The notes under the pieces were generated by a model. The model made no database searches. It was not told the DNA's origin and saw nothing but the letters and a program-made list of their open reading frames with translations. Of a DNA stretch of 64,000 nucleotides, positions 36,315-45,764 are shown one piece after another. The stretch covers positions 1-64,000 of the forward strand of contig JAJRRT010000076.1 of the NCBI GenBank assembly GCA_024279255.1. Direction: 5' to 3'. Position numbers and translations under genes: made by a program. This stretch comes from Deltaproteobacteria bacterium (GTDB lineage: Bacteria; Desulfobacterota; Desulfuromonadia; Desulfuromonadales; Geopsychrobacteraceae). The first letter of the stretch is position 1. Each line of letters begins with the position of its first letter.

Positions 36315-37457
36315 ATGAAGCCTTACCGTGTACTTTCGCTTGATGGTGGTGGCATGCGAGGACTATACACAGCAACACTGGTTAAAACATTAGCCACGAG
36401 GCTCAGTCCTGGCGATGATGGTGACCCAGACATTGGGAGTGCTTTTAACTTAATTGTAGGGACAAGCACTGGTGGCATACTCGCGTGTGGTTTGGCTGCT
36501 GGGGTCGCAATTAGCGACATCATTAGCCTTTACAAGGACTCTGGGCCGAAGATATTTCCCAACCCAATGCCAGAAGGGAAATGGGGAAAACGCCGATGGG
36601 CTTTCAAGTTTAAAGGAAAATCACCGAATAGTGCCAAAGAACTCAAGTCGGCATTAGAAATATGTCTTGGTAGTGAAACCGTAGAGGACATGTATGTTAG
36701 GCGCAAAGTAGGGCTATGCCTAACTTCTGTGAAAATGGCTACCTTCAAACCCCGCGTGTTCAAGACCCCACACAATAAATTGAAAACCTTGGACAATAAG
36801 TACAAAATTGTTGATATCTGTATGGCTACAAGTGCCGCCCCGCTCTATCTGCCCCTGTCATATCTTGAAGCTCCCGGGCAAAATGAAAGTGATATTAATA
36901 AAGATTTTGATGTTTACGTTGATGGTGGTCTTTGGGCAAATAATCCAGTTCTCGTAGCGCTGACAGAAGCACTTTCCATGGCAGAAGATGATCAGCCGAT
37001 AGAAATTCTTTCTATCGGCACATGTCCGCCACCTTCGGGAGAATCGCCTAGCAAAGACAACCTTGACTGGGGTGGTTCTGATTGGGATTTTGGGAGGAAG
37101 GCTCTGAGCGTGTCAATGGATTCACAGTCTGAAGGTTGTGACTTTATGGCAAAAATTCTTAGTGAACAACTCTCTATGCGAACCAATCGTAAAGTGTCTG
37201 TTTTACGCCTTGATCAAGGTCCAGCGCCAGCAGATCACACTAAATATCTCGTTCTTGATAGGGCCGATTTGGACGCCCAAAGAGTTCTTTCACAGATGGG
37301 TGCCGAAGATGGGCTAACTGCTCACAGTAAGGTTCTCTCCGCGAAAGAAGACTCATTTAACTGGATACAGGACGCTCTGTCTGACCTGACCTTTCTGCAA
37401 AGAAGGCCGACAGTGAGCAACAGTGAAGAACCTACTACACCAGATAGCCTGTCGTAA
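36315..37457 (+). CDS. capV: CapV-like patatin phospholipase, CBASS effector
   Basis: The roughly 380-residue patatin-family protein has oxyanion loop SLDGGGMRG near its start, nucleophile serine in VGTSTGGILA, and catalytic aspartate in VDGGLWANNPV. Activated by a cyclic dinucleotide, it degrades membrane phospholipids and kills the infected cell. The start at 36315 follows TTGGAG and fits CapV relatives; an in-frame ATG at 36240 adds 25 residues without a good ribosome-binding site. Unlike usual CBASS operons, the effector is transcribed away from the CD-NTase. Confidence 0.87.
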   Translation: MKPYRVLSLDGGGMRGLYTATLVKTLATRLSPGDDGDPDIGSAFNLIVGTSTGGILACGLAAGVAISDIISLYKDSGPKIFPNPMPEGKWGKRRWAFKFKGKSPNSAKELKSALEICLGSETVEDMYVRRKVGLCLTSVKMATFKPRVFKTPHNKLKTLDNKYKIVDICMATSAAPLYLPLSYLEAPGQNESDINKDFDVYVDGGLWANNPVLVALTEALSMAEDDQPIEILSIGTCPPPSGESPSKDNLDWGGSDWDFGRKALSVSMDSQSEGCDFMAKILSEQLSMRTNRKVSVLRLDQGPAPADHTKYLVLDRADLDAQRVLSQMGAEDGLTAHSKVLSAKEDSFNWIQDALSDLTFLQRRPTVSNSEEPTTPDSLS

Positions 37458-37579
37458 TCGCGATCTGACCAGACAGACATTGTCAGATTGAGCCACATTC
37501 AAGGATTCTAGAAATCTCGATTTGCAGGAATTCTGAGAAATTTATTAGTAAAATACCTCAACGACCCAAACTTGGCCTC

Positions 37580-37701
37580 TATAGTGTTTGACACAACGAA
37601 TCCTCCACACACCACAAACGTTGTCAGGGTATATAGGTTTAAAACAACGATATTCCCACTCCCGAAAACGTTGTCAGGTCATATAGGTCTAAAGCACTGA
37701 T
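37580..37701 (+). repeat. Three roughly 50-bp direct repeats with internal stems, right of the CBASS block
   Basis: Units start at about 37580, 37632 and 37682, 50-52 bp apart. Each begins TATAG-GTTTAAAACAACGA-like; the first two also contain ACAACG and CGTTGT arms that can pair, ending CGTTGTCAGG. The same motif occurs in reverse orientation at 32326-32501. No other gene lies between 37458 and 37788. Confidence 0.65.
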
Positions 37702-37788
37702 TTCTGGTGAGCCGGGCGGGCTTTTGATGTTCATTATGTTGTAAGTTTCGATATCAGTTACTTGCACATGCCGCAAACAACGTACCGC

Positions 37789-40080
37789 TTACCCCTCCAG
37801 TTCCAGAGGCTCCATAAGCTTAACCATCCCTTGATAGTGGGTATCATCTAGCACTTGGAAGAACTCCAGAATCGTCTTCATCACTTCCTGAGTTTCAGCA
37901 AGAATGGTTGGGTCGTGCTCAGGGTCGCTAATCCCAATCGAGTGAGAATATGTATTAAGCAATCGAAGAATGCGGATCTTCTTGCTTGAATCGAACTCAG
38001 CACGCTCAAGCCTCTTTATCAGGTCCCCGCTACAATCGGGATATCGATAAGCTAAGAATGTTTCGATCAAGCGGCGTGCAATGTTGGGTACTCCATAAAA
38101 CTGGCCCAACCCTGCAACCGGAGCAGCATTATTAGCGACATCATAAACCTGCTTGAACAGGAAGTGATATTCGGACTCAAACTCTTCGAGCAAACGATCT
38201 ACTGTCGCGATAGTCGCAGAACGCTCTCCATCGGACAATACCGCTAATAGGGTATAAAACCGGGCAGAACGTTTTTCAATGTCCTTCTTTTTCTGCCCCG
38301 GCAAATGATGAAACCAATTTTTGACCTGCCTAAAAAATGCAAAATTATGCGTTAGGATGAAAAGTTGAAAAGAAGTCCTTGTTCTTTCTTTCATATAGCC
38401 AAATGCTGAAAATAATGCATTGGCATCGAGGCTAGATACTGGATCATCAATCACAACGATGCCCTTCGAAAGATCAAACGCTTTGTCCTCCAAAGATTTC
38501 AAAAAGTAAAGAAACGCAATTGCTGTACGCTCTCCCTCGCTTAAGTGGTGCGCTGGCTGACCGCCTCTGGTTAAAGCATAGCCAGTTTCCTTAACCTCAA
38601 ATTGCAATTCATCACGTCCAAGATATGCATGCAGCTCACTATTAAGTTCCTCGGCCGGACGTCGATGTTCAACGATTTCTCGTTCGATCGCATCTATCTG
38701 TTCGTTAAGGTTTGTTGGTTTTTTCTTTGCAGCCGCATGTGCAGTCTTGGCCATTTCCACCGCCGAACTAAGTTCATCAAACTTCGTGAGAGATTCAAGA
38801 ACATAGTCTTGCTCCAAAGCACGGCAAGCCTTTTTTACCTCATCATTCAGATTGATTGTAATCGCTTCATGCTTATCTATGAGATTGTTCACCTCGCAAA
38901 TTGCGTCTTGGAGCGAATTATGGTCGGAGGCCATGAGTGTCCTACGGCCTTCAAGGTTATGAGCTTCGAAGGGTACTGTCTTTTTATGCTCCAGTGCCTC
39001 TTTGAGTCGAAGAAGAACCTGGCTTTCGAACGCAATTGCCTTTTCCGCAGCGGCTATGGCAGGGAGATAATCCCTGACTAAATGGTCATAATAACGTGAC
39101 TCATCTGGAAAAGAGATTCTTTGCAGAATCTGCTGCTGACTCTCAATTTCACCTAGAAATTCTTCAATATTGCCCTGAAACACAGAGAATGCATCATTGA
39201 AATGAGCAGCTAGTTCAACTCGGCGCTGCGAGAATAATTTGTTGCCACAAAACCGGCAGGCGTCTGTTTCTCGATCACCAGCATGAAGTGTAAGTCCACG
39301 CTGAACCCAGTTGCTCACAGCTACATCGTTCGCCAGCTCATCAATAACTTTCGAAACAATAGTCTCTTCAAGAAGGGCTGATGTCTGTGATAGCAACTTT
39401 TCAGTATCTGGCAATGCGACAGTGAGTCTGGGGATAGAGGGCTTTGCCTTAAGATCTTTTTGTTTTCGAAGGCTTTTCTTTTGTTCTTCAGATAGGGCCA
39501 CAGGCTGTGTTGAGACACCCTTCAACTTTACCGCCGCCAGCTTGAATCCGCGCTTATCGTAATTTGTATGTTCCCCTGACCCCAATAAGGCTTCTTTTAT
39601 TAGCCTCGCCCTCTCGATGCAATAGTCGTCCAGACTCTTGTCAGCTTTACGCTTATCGCTATCTGCTTTAGTTACACTTTCCTGGGCTTTTTCTAGCTCA
39701 ATCTTCAGCTTTTCGACCTGCTTTTGCTGCTCAATACTCTCGGTGCCTAGAAAATAAATCGGAGCTACATTGCTTTGACCGATAGAGTCAATTGTCAGGG
39801 ACACAAAATCCCGGTTGAAAACCCGCACTGGTGGGAGGGCTGCACTAGGAATTGAGGCACCGGAAATCTTGCCGCCACCTTCCAATTCAAAATCAACCTC
39901 TCCCTGTGAAATCGCACGGCCATCCTGTAGGTGAGTGAATAATGAGGAGAGAGTCGTTTTGCCAGTGCCATTCCAGCCATAGATGACATTGAATTGCGCA
40001 AACGCAGGCAAGCCCTCCGGCCAGACAAAATCACGAAATATTTTATGTTTCTTGATCTTTGAAAACCGAGAAATTCTCAT
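37789..40080 (-). CDS. RloC-like zinc-hook AAA ATPase, candidate anticodon nuclease
   Basis: The 763-residue AAA_13-family protein has Walker A FNVIYGWNGTGKTTLS (about residue 35), ABC signature HLSEGERTAI (about 512) and Walker B GIVVIDDPVSSLD. Long coiled-coil arms surround a CxxC hook (DACRFCGNKL, about 275), as in RloC. A C-terminal R/E/H set (ARRLIETF near 669 and YSHSIG near 710) resembles the PrrC/RloC anticodon-nuclease triad. RloC-type proteins usually accompany type I restriction systems and cut tRNA after DNA damage or phage attack; the hsd operon is directly upstream. The nuclease activity is inferred. Confidence 0.75.
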   Translation of the reverse strand: MRISRFSKIKKHKIFRDFVWPEGLPAFAQFNVIYGWNGTGKTTLSSLFTHLQDGRAISQGEVDFELEGGGKISGASIPSAALPPVRVFNRDFVSLTIDSIGQSNVAPIYFLGTESIEQQKQVEKLKIELEKAQESVTKADSDKRKADKSLDDYCIERARLIKEALLGSGEHTNYDKRGFKLAAVKLKGVSTQPVALSEEQKKSLRKQKDLKAKPSIPRLTVALPDTEKLLSQTSALLEETIVSKVIDELANDVAVSNWVQRGLTLHAGDRETDACRFCGNKLFSQRRVELAAHFNDAFSVFQGNIEEFLGEIESQQQILQRISFPDESRYYDHLVRDYLPAIAAAEKAIAFESQVLLRLKEALEHKKTVPFEAHNLEGRRTLMASDHNSLQDAICEVNNLIDKHEAITINLNDEVKKACRALEQDYVLESLTKFDELSSAVEMAKTAHAAAKKKPTNLNEQIDAIEREIVEHRRPAEELNSELHAYLGRDELQFEVKETGYALTRGGQPAHHLSEGERTAIAFLYFLKSLEDKAFDLSKGIVVIDDPVSSLDANALFSAFGYMKERTRTSFQLFILTHNFAFFRQVKNWFHHLPGQKKKDIEKRSARFYTLLAVLSDGERSATIATVDRLLEEFESEYHFLFKQVYDVANNAAPVAGLGQFYGVPNIARRLIETFLAYRYPDCSGDLIKRLERAEFDSSKKIRILRLLNTYSHSIGISDPEHDPTILAETQEVMKTILEFFQVLDDTHYQGMVKLMEPLELEG

Positions 40081-40292
40081 GCTGCCTTCCCTTCGGAATT
40101 AAAGTTGAGCAAAGGTAACATCAGAGGTTGGTAGTTAAAATTGGACATGATCCCCCCAGGACTTTTAAGTAGGTCAATTCTCTCTTCAAGAGATAGCTAC
40201 GCATGGAACATCTTTTGGCGTGATGAAAGTGCCCACAAGCTCGGCTTTAAAAATCTCCCAACACTTCATCAAGCTTCCGCACGATATCGAGT

Positions 40293-41015
40293 CTAATACC
40301 CCCACTCCTCATGCCCCAGCGGCGCCTTGTTCAGCACTGCACGATGCAGCCGCCACTGCGGCATAAACTGATCCATAAAATCCCGGAAACGATCGTTATG
40401 CCGCCGCTCCAGCAGATGCACCAACTCATGGACAACGATATATTCCAGACACTGAATCGGCTTCTTTGCCAGATCCAGATTAACCCAAATCCGTCGGGCA
40501 GCGATATTACAAGTTCCCCAGCGGGTCTTCATCTTCTTGACTCCCCATTCCGCAGCCTGAACACCGACGACCGGTTCCCATTTGACCAGCAACTCAGGGA
40601 TGAGATCTTTAAGCTGCTGACGGTACCACTGACTCAGCACAGCCTCTCGTCGAGCCTGATCGGCACCAGGGCGAACGTAAAGGTCGATGATTTTGCCCTT
40701 GAGACGTACTAAATTTGCCCCAGAATGCTCAATTACGTTGAGTCGGTACCTTTGCCCTAGGTAATAGTGACTCTCGCCGGAAACCATCTCTCGTTGAGAT
40801 TGGCGTGGCTGTTCGGCAAATTCCTTCTGTTTCCGCTTAATCCATCCCAGCTTTGAGATCACAGCCAGTCGCACGGCTTCATCATCCACCCGAGATGGCA
40901 CCGCCACTCGTACTCTTCCTTCCGGCGGATAAACCCCGAGATGCAGATTCTTAATCTCCTTACGGACGACCTCGATCTGAATTCCGCTGACCTCAATGAA
41001 ATGCTTAGTAGTCAC
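40293..41015 (-). CDS. YgjP-like M48 zinc metalloprotease
   Basis: The 240-residue protein has the zinc motif YIVVHELVHLLERRHNDRF (about residues 195-213) and a fold typical of the DUF45/YgjP family. It overlaps the end of hsdR by 11 bp and so belongs to the restriction operon. Such peptidases often sit beside type I systems, where they may control HsdR turnover; that role is inference. Confidence 0.82.
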   Translation of the reverse strand: MTTKHFIEVSGIQIEVVRKEIKNLHLGVYPPEGRVRVAVPSRVDDEAVRLAVISKLGWIKRKQKEFAEQPRQSQREMVSGESHYYLGQRYRLNVIEHSGANLVRLKGKIIDLYVRPGADQARREAVLSQWYRQQLKDLIPELLVKWEPVVGVQAAEWGVKKMKTRWGTCNIAARRIWVNLDLAKKPIQCLEYIVVHELVHLLERRHNDRFRDFMDQFMPQWRLHRAVLNKAPLGHEEWGY

Positions 41016-44000
41016 GTTGGTTCTTCACCAATTCGAAAATATCATCAGTGCGTAGCTCATATTCCCCCAGCTCTTCTCGGATGACATTCTTTATTTCACG
41101 TTCCTTAAACCGGTTACCGCGCCAGTCATCCTTCTTGGTGTAGCGAACAGCCGTATCTACCTTGATCGCCAAAACCTCATCATTTTCAAGGTTGTCATAA
41201 AGCGATCGTTTCGCTGCTGTATCCATTGAAGGTGGGTAACCTGGGTTCGGACCAGATCCAGCACCAGAGGGGTTTACCTTCTTCGCTAGCTCAACCAGCT
41301 TCTCCAGATACTTCTTGTAATCTTCAACCTTAGCCTTGCGTTCCGCGATCAGGGCATCGAGTAATTCCGACATTTTCTCATAATATTTTGGATTGATCGG
41401 CTGCTCGTCGATGATGACCTTGCGAATGTTGTTCTCCACCGTCTCCGCCATGGCCTCCTGGTTATTCCGTATTCCCTTCGGCAAGTGATCGAGAGCACCA
41501 AGGCCGTTCTCGACTATCAACTCCACCAGACCAAGGTCATCAAAAGCTGAAATGACTTCACTATCCTCGGCCCGGATGTAGGCATCCAGCAAGTGACGCA
41601 TGGCTGGTTCGAAGACTTTCATATCGACATAGTCACCACTAGCAAGCTTCACCTCAAGGCGAACCTTTTCGTAATGATCAACTTCCTGCTTGATTGCCGC
41701 AATCTCGAACTCCGAATACCCCGCGTCCTCCATCTCGTTGGCCAGGTTGGCGTAGGCTCGCATCAGGGCGGCAACCTGTTTATAGAGAGCAACCCGCTTC
41801 GGCTCATTCTCTTTCAGCGCATCCTTGTTGGCCGTATCGGCGGCGCAGAAATAGTGCAGGTAGGCCTTCGTGTCATTAGGTGGAGCTACCGGCTCACAGA
41901 GCGCCTTCACGGCCTCGCGGGCTTCTTCCAGTTGTTCTCTAGCCTTATCCAGCCGGTTCTCCAGCAACCCGGCCACGTCATCGCTGTCATAGCCATCCAG
42001 CGCACCACCGGTGTAGTCGTTAATCGCGCCCTCAAGTGACTTGAACAGGTCCTTGTAGTCGACAATATAGCCGTACTCTTTGTCGTCGCCATCTAGGCGG
42101 TTGACCCGGCAGATCGCTTGGAACAGACCATGGTCCTGCATCTGTTTGTCGATATACAGATAGGTCGCCGATGGTGCATCAAAGCCGGTCAGAAGCTTGT
42201 CCACCACGATCAGGAGTTTCATCTGCCCAGGTTCTTTAAGGAACTTCTCCTTCACCTGTTTTTCAAACTCCTCGACGCGGTACATCGCCTTGTCTTCCGA
42301 TTCGTCAAAATAGTCGGCCAGCATCTTTCTGTAGATGTCGTACTTGCGCAGTTTCTCGGTTTTCCCCTCGCCGGTTTCTTCACCTTTGATGTCGCCGGGA
42401 TTGGGTTGATAGCTGGTAATGATCGCGCAGTTGCCTGCAAGATGGGTGTTGGAGAAGATCTCATATAACTTGCAGGCCTGGTAGATACTGCTGGAGACCA
42501 GCATGGCCGTGCCACGTCCACTCATCAAACGATCACGGGTCTCCATGTCGAAGATGATATCGGCGGCAATTTTTTCCAGGCGTGACTGGGAACTGAGCAC
42601 CTTTTGCATGGTGCCCCACTTCTGCTTAAGCTGGATCTTGGCCAGGTTCGACAGTCCCTTGGTCTTGGCATCAAACCATTGGTCGATCTTTTTCTGAGAA
42701 GTGATGTTCTGATCGATGTCGCGAGCTTCGTAGCGCAAATCGAGCACAACCCCGTCACGCACTGCCTCGTTGAATTTATAGGTATGGATGTAAGGTCCGA
42801 AGATTTCGATGCTCCGCTGCTTATCAACCTTGAGCAAAGGTGTCCCAGTAAAGCCGATGAGCATGGCATTTGGTAGTAACGTCTTCATCGCATTATGCAG
42901 TTTGCCGGACTGGGTGCGGTGGCACTCGTCTACAAACACAAACAGATCACCCTTGGCGCAGAAGTCGGTTGGGATCTCAGCTTCAAGTTCGTCGATGAAT
43001 TCATCGACGGCTGCATCCTCATTGCGCCCGAACTTATGTACCAGTGAGCAGATCAACCATTCATCATGCGTGTTGAGATTAGCGATCAGATCCGCACCGC
43101 TTTTGGTGCGATAGATATCTTCATTGACCCCAACGAAGACTTTCTCGATTTGCTCATCAAGCTCGGTGCGATCGGTAATAATCAGGACCCGGGAATTCTT
43201 AACATGTTCCCGTATCCACTTGGCCAGCCAGACCATGGTCAAGCTTTTCCCCGATCCCTGCGTATGCCAGATGATCCCCCCCTCGCGGCGGGCGATATGA
43301 TTCTGGGCAGCATGGACTCCGAAATATTGATTGTGGCGGCAGAGCTTCTTGATACCAGCGTCGAAGACAATGTAGTCGTGGATAATCTCAAGGAAACGGG
43401 TCTTGTTGCAGAGCTGAATCAGATGGCGATCCAGAAGGTTGTCAGCGTCGCTCTCTTCCTTCCAGGTCAGATAATACTTTTCCGGGGTCTCGATGGCCCC
43501 GTAGCGCAGACCTTCGGTATCATTCCCGGCCATGACCAGTTGCATGGTCGAAAAGAAGGAACGGACAAAGGCTTTCTTCTGATTGTCAAGGTTCTGGCGA
43601 ATTCCCTCAGTGACCGATACCGTTGAGCGTTTCAATTCCAGAACGCCCAAGGCGATGCCGTTTACATACAGAACGATGTCCGGACGCTTTTTGTTCTCAC
43701 CCTTGATCGTGACCTCTTCGGCAATTGCGAAGTCGTTTTCTTCAGGATGTGCCCAATCGATCAGCCAAACGGTCTGGGTTTGCTCCCCGGCACCTTCTTT
43801 AACTTTTACACCGTAGCGCAGCAGACCGTATACCGCCTTGTTGCCATCGTACAGACTCTTCCCTTCGCCAAGGGCCGAGGCTTGATTAAGCTGGTGCAAA
43901 GCACGAGTAATCAGAATCTCACTGTATCCACGTTTAACAAGCCACGGCTTAAGGTATGGCTCCTCTACATTCCGGTTGTCTTCACGGTCGTGCCAGTCTC

Positions 44001-44085
44001 CGAGATATGTGTACTTCAGTGTGTCTCGAAACAGTCTAACAACCCTCTTTTGAGTTTCGCGTTCCTTTTGGCCAACAGTGCTCAT
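41005..44085 (-). CDS. hsdR: Type I restriction endonuclease subunit R
   Basis: The 1026-residue HsdR has an N-terminal nuclease domain with RPDIVLYVNGIALGVLELKRS, carrying the D...ExK catalytic pattern, and SF2 translocase motifs GGIIWHTQGSGKSLTM (Walker A) and LFVFVDECHRTQSG (DEAD-type box), plus FTGTPLL. It should translocate and cut DNA lacking host methylation, in complex with HsdM and HsdS encoded upstream. Full length for the family. Followed by the overlapping metalloprotease gene. Confidence 0.94.
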   Translation of the reverse strand: MSTVGQKERETQKRVVRLFRDTLKYTYLGDWHDREDNRNVEEPYLKPWLVKRGYSEILITRALHQLNQASALGEGKSLYDGNKAVYGLLRYGVKVKEGAGEQTQTVWLIDWAHPEENDFAIAEEVTIKGENKKRPDIVLYVNGIALGVLELKRSTVSVTEGIRQNLDNQKKAFVRSFFSTMQLVMAGNDTEGLRYGAIETPEKYYLTWKEESDADNLLDRHLIQLCNKTRFLEIIHDYIVFDAGIKKLCRHNQYFGVHAAQNHIARREGGIIWHTQGSGKSLTMVWLAKWIREHVKNSRVLIITDRTELDEQIEKVFVGVNEDIYRTKSGADLIANLNTHDEWLICSLVHKFGRNEDAAVDEFIDELEAEIPTDFCAKGDLFVFVDECHRTQSGKLHNAMKTLLPNAMLIGFTGTPLLKVDKQRSIEIFGPYIHTYKFNEAVRDGVVLDLRYEARDIDQNITSQKKIDQWFDAKTKGLSNLAKIQLKQKWGTMQKVLSSQSRLEKIAADIIFDMETRDRLMSGRGTAMLVSSSIYQACKLYEIFSNTHLAGNCAIITSYQPNPGDIKGEETGEGKTEKLRKYDIYRKMLADYFDESEDKAMYRVEEFEKQVKEKFLKEPGQMKLLIVVDKLLTGFDAPSATYLYIDKQMQDHGLFQAICRVNRLDGDDKEYGYIVDYKDLFKSLEGAINDYTGGALDGYDSDDVAGLLENRLDKAREQLEEAREAVKALCEPVAPPNDTKAYLHYFCAADTANKDALKENEPKRVALYKQVAALMRAYANLANEMEDAGYSEFEIAAIKQEVDHYEKVRLEVKLASGDYVDMKVFEPAMRHLLDAYIRAEDSEVISAFDDLGLVELIVENGLGALDHLPKGIRNNQEAMAETVENNIRKVIIDEQPINPKYYEKMSELLDALIAERKAKVEDYKKYLEKLVELAKKVNPSGAGSGPNPGYPPSMDTAAKRSLYDNLENDEVLAIKVDTAVRYTKKDDWRGNRFKEREIKNVIREELGEYELRTDDIFELVKNQRDY

Positions 44086-44243
44086 TTACTACCCCCAGTT
44101 GAAACTTGCATCTTACTTATCAGCAGAACAATACATGCTTGACTCATGATGCCGTAATCCGTCCTTTGACAACTAGAACCGAAAAACAAAGCGATCAAAT
44201 ATCTATAGAGCTATATTAAGAAATAACTAAATCTGAGAACATT

Positions 44244-44489
44244 TCAGTTAAGGATTGTTTTCAGGCTTTTAAGTTTTATGTACTGTTTCGACCACGACAA
44301 TGGTGGAGCAAGGCACATATTGTCGTTTCTAACAAACGCACAGATCCCCGACATTGAGTTTTTTTTGCAAATATCGGGATTAGTGTGACGACAGCCTTTA
44401 GTTTTTTCTGCTCCATCGCCCGGCTGGATTGGAGCGTTGTATTTTTCAGACTGGGGCAAATCTTCAAATGAGAGCTGGTTCGATTTTGT
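44244..44489 (-). CDS. Small cysteine-rich protein in the hsd operon
   Basis: The 81-residue protein starts MTKSNQLSFEDLPQSEKYN (a longer in-frame start at 44525 is less likely). The sequence GCRHTNPDICKKNSMSGICAFVRNDNMCLAPPLSWSKQ has regularly spaced cysteines suggesting metal binding. It sits between hsdS and hsdR, and small proteins of this look recur at that position in type I loci. I cannot assign a function; a modulator of restriction is one possibility. Confidence 0.6.
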   Translation of the reverse strand, partial: TKSNQLSFEDLPQSEKYNAPIQPGDGAEKTKGCRHTNPDICKKNSMSGICAFVRNDNMCLAPPLSWSKQYIKLKSLKTILN

Positions 44490-44600
44490 CATAGTAACGT
44501 CCCTTTTCGGGTGTGGACTAAACAATCATCTTCAGGGCAGTATTGTTAATTACAGATAAATCCCATATTTAGTTATCCAAGTTAGAAAGTATTGCGACTG

Positions 44601-45764
44601 TCATATCAGTCGAGTCCTTCCAGTAAGTAGTTCTCGCATCATGCCTTGTTTGATGGCGATGATTTTGTCGCGTCTGCCTTCAAGGGCGGTTATCTCAGCA
44701 TCCATATCGCTGAGAATGCGGCCAATCTCTTTTTGTTCATCAATTAAGCATGGAATAGTGACCTTGTAACGTTCCATGCCTCCCTTGGTTAAATGGGCCA
44801 TAGTGGAACCGCTTGAACCTTTTTTCAAGTTTTCAGTAAGTTCAACAAGCTTGTAGTAATAAAATGTTCGATCTACCTTCTGACACTCAATTTTCCATAT
44901 GTGATAGTGGTAAATCGCTTTCCCTCCACGCCAAATATACGGCCCGAAAGAAGCCGACCACATAAAGATTAGGTCCCCCTTATTCATGTATTGGTACGCT
45001 GGCAGTTGAAGTTTTGAATAATAATAATCTTCTCCACTGCCTGTTAGGTTTTGTAATCGTACAACAGGCACACCATCCTTTTCCCATTCGCTTCTTCTGT
45101 AAGCTCTACCGTTAATGCATTTTATAAGTTCATCTTGTCGCCTCACCATCCACTCCCCGCTAAAGCCAGGAAGGCGTTTCTTGCCGGAGAGAAGTTGTCG
45201 CATGGTGGCGGTTCTGATGGCGCGCTTTTTGACAATGAGATTGTCTTGTGTGGTGATTAAGGCATCCACGTCCGACATGGCAGTAGCGATGGCGCGTTGT
45301 TCTTTGAGTGGGGGGAGAAATATCTTAAATGCTTGAACCAGTTTCGTATCCAAGACCCCTGCGCTGTTACCTGCCGAGCTAACTAATTTCAGAAGTTCAT
45401 GGCTGCGGCCGAGGATGGAATAGGTGAGATATTTGGGTTCTAGCTTGGCGTCTGGTACTAAAGCCTTAACGTCCTGATTGAAACAGACGGGAGCTACTAC
45501 CAACCCTGCGCGGATCTCATTGTGTAAAGCGCTTCCACGAACCAAAAAAAGTGTTGAGCCTACAGGCGCCATTTTGCTACCAGCAGCAACACCCTCAGAA
45601 GTTAAGTGCTGGTCTGAATCAGAAATCTCGGCCGTTTTTAGAGTAGATCCACTAATCCATGGAATAGTACCTTCCCAATACTCTGAAACAGCACGATTCG
45701 GCGTCCCGCCTGAGACCCAACGTGTCACATCACCGATAGCGACCATCTGTTTGCTCATGTCCAC
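44601..45764 (-). CDS. hsdS: Type I restriction-modification specificity subunit S
   Basis: The 387-residue HsdS has two target-recognition domains. The first begins MVAIGDVTRWVSGGTPN with conserved PLKEQRAIATAMSDVDALI as first spacer helix; the second follows KKRLPGFSGEW, ending in the second helix (DEQKEIGRILSDMDAEITAL). Each domain reads one half of a bipartite DNA target. It overlaps hsdM by 10 bp. The recognition sequence cannot be predicted. Confidence 0.93.
   Translation of the reverse strand: MDMSKQMVAIGDVTRWVSGGTPNRAVSEYWEGTIPWISGSTLKTAEISDSDQHLTSEGVAAGSKMAPVGSTLFLVRGSALHNEIRAGLVVAPVCFNQDVKALVPDAKLEPKYLTYSILGRSHELLKLVSSAGNSAGVLDTKLVQAFKIFLPPLKEQRAIATAMSDVDALITTQDNLIVKKRAIRTATMRQLLSGKKRLPGFSGEWMVRRQDELIKCINGRAYRRSEWEKDGVPVVRLQNLTGSGEDYYYSKLQLPAYQYMNKGDLIFMWSASFGPYIWRGGKAIYHYHIWKIECQKVDRTFYYYKLVELTENLKKGSSGSTMAHLTKGGMERYKVTIPCLIDEQKEIGRILSDMDAEITALEGRRDKIIAIKQGMMRELLTGRTRLI

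Noticed and set aside
37580-37701. CRISPR array
   Set aside because: Three degenerate units with 50-52 bp period, but the units themselves are similar throughout and no cas genes or unique spacers are present.
32375-37701. Integron attC sites around CBASS genes
   Set aside because: Terminal cores do not match the attC consensus and no integron integrase is present; kept only as an unexplained repeat.
38602-39081. 159-codon rightward open frame
   Set aside because: Lies inside the RloC-like gene on the other strand; phenylalanine/cysteine-rich shadow of a coiled coil.
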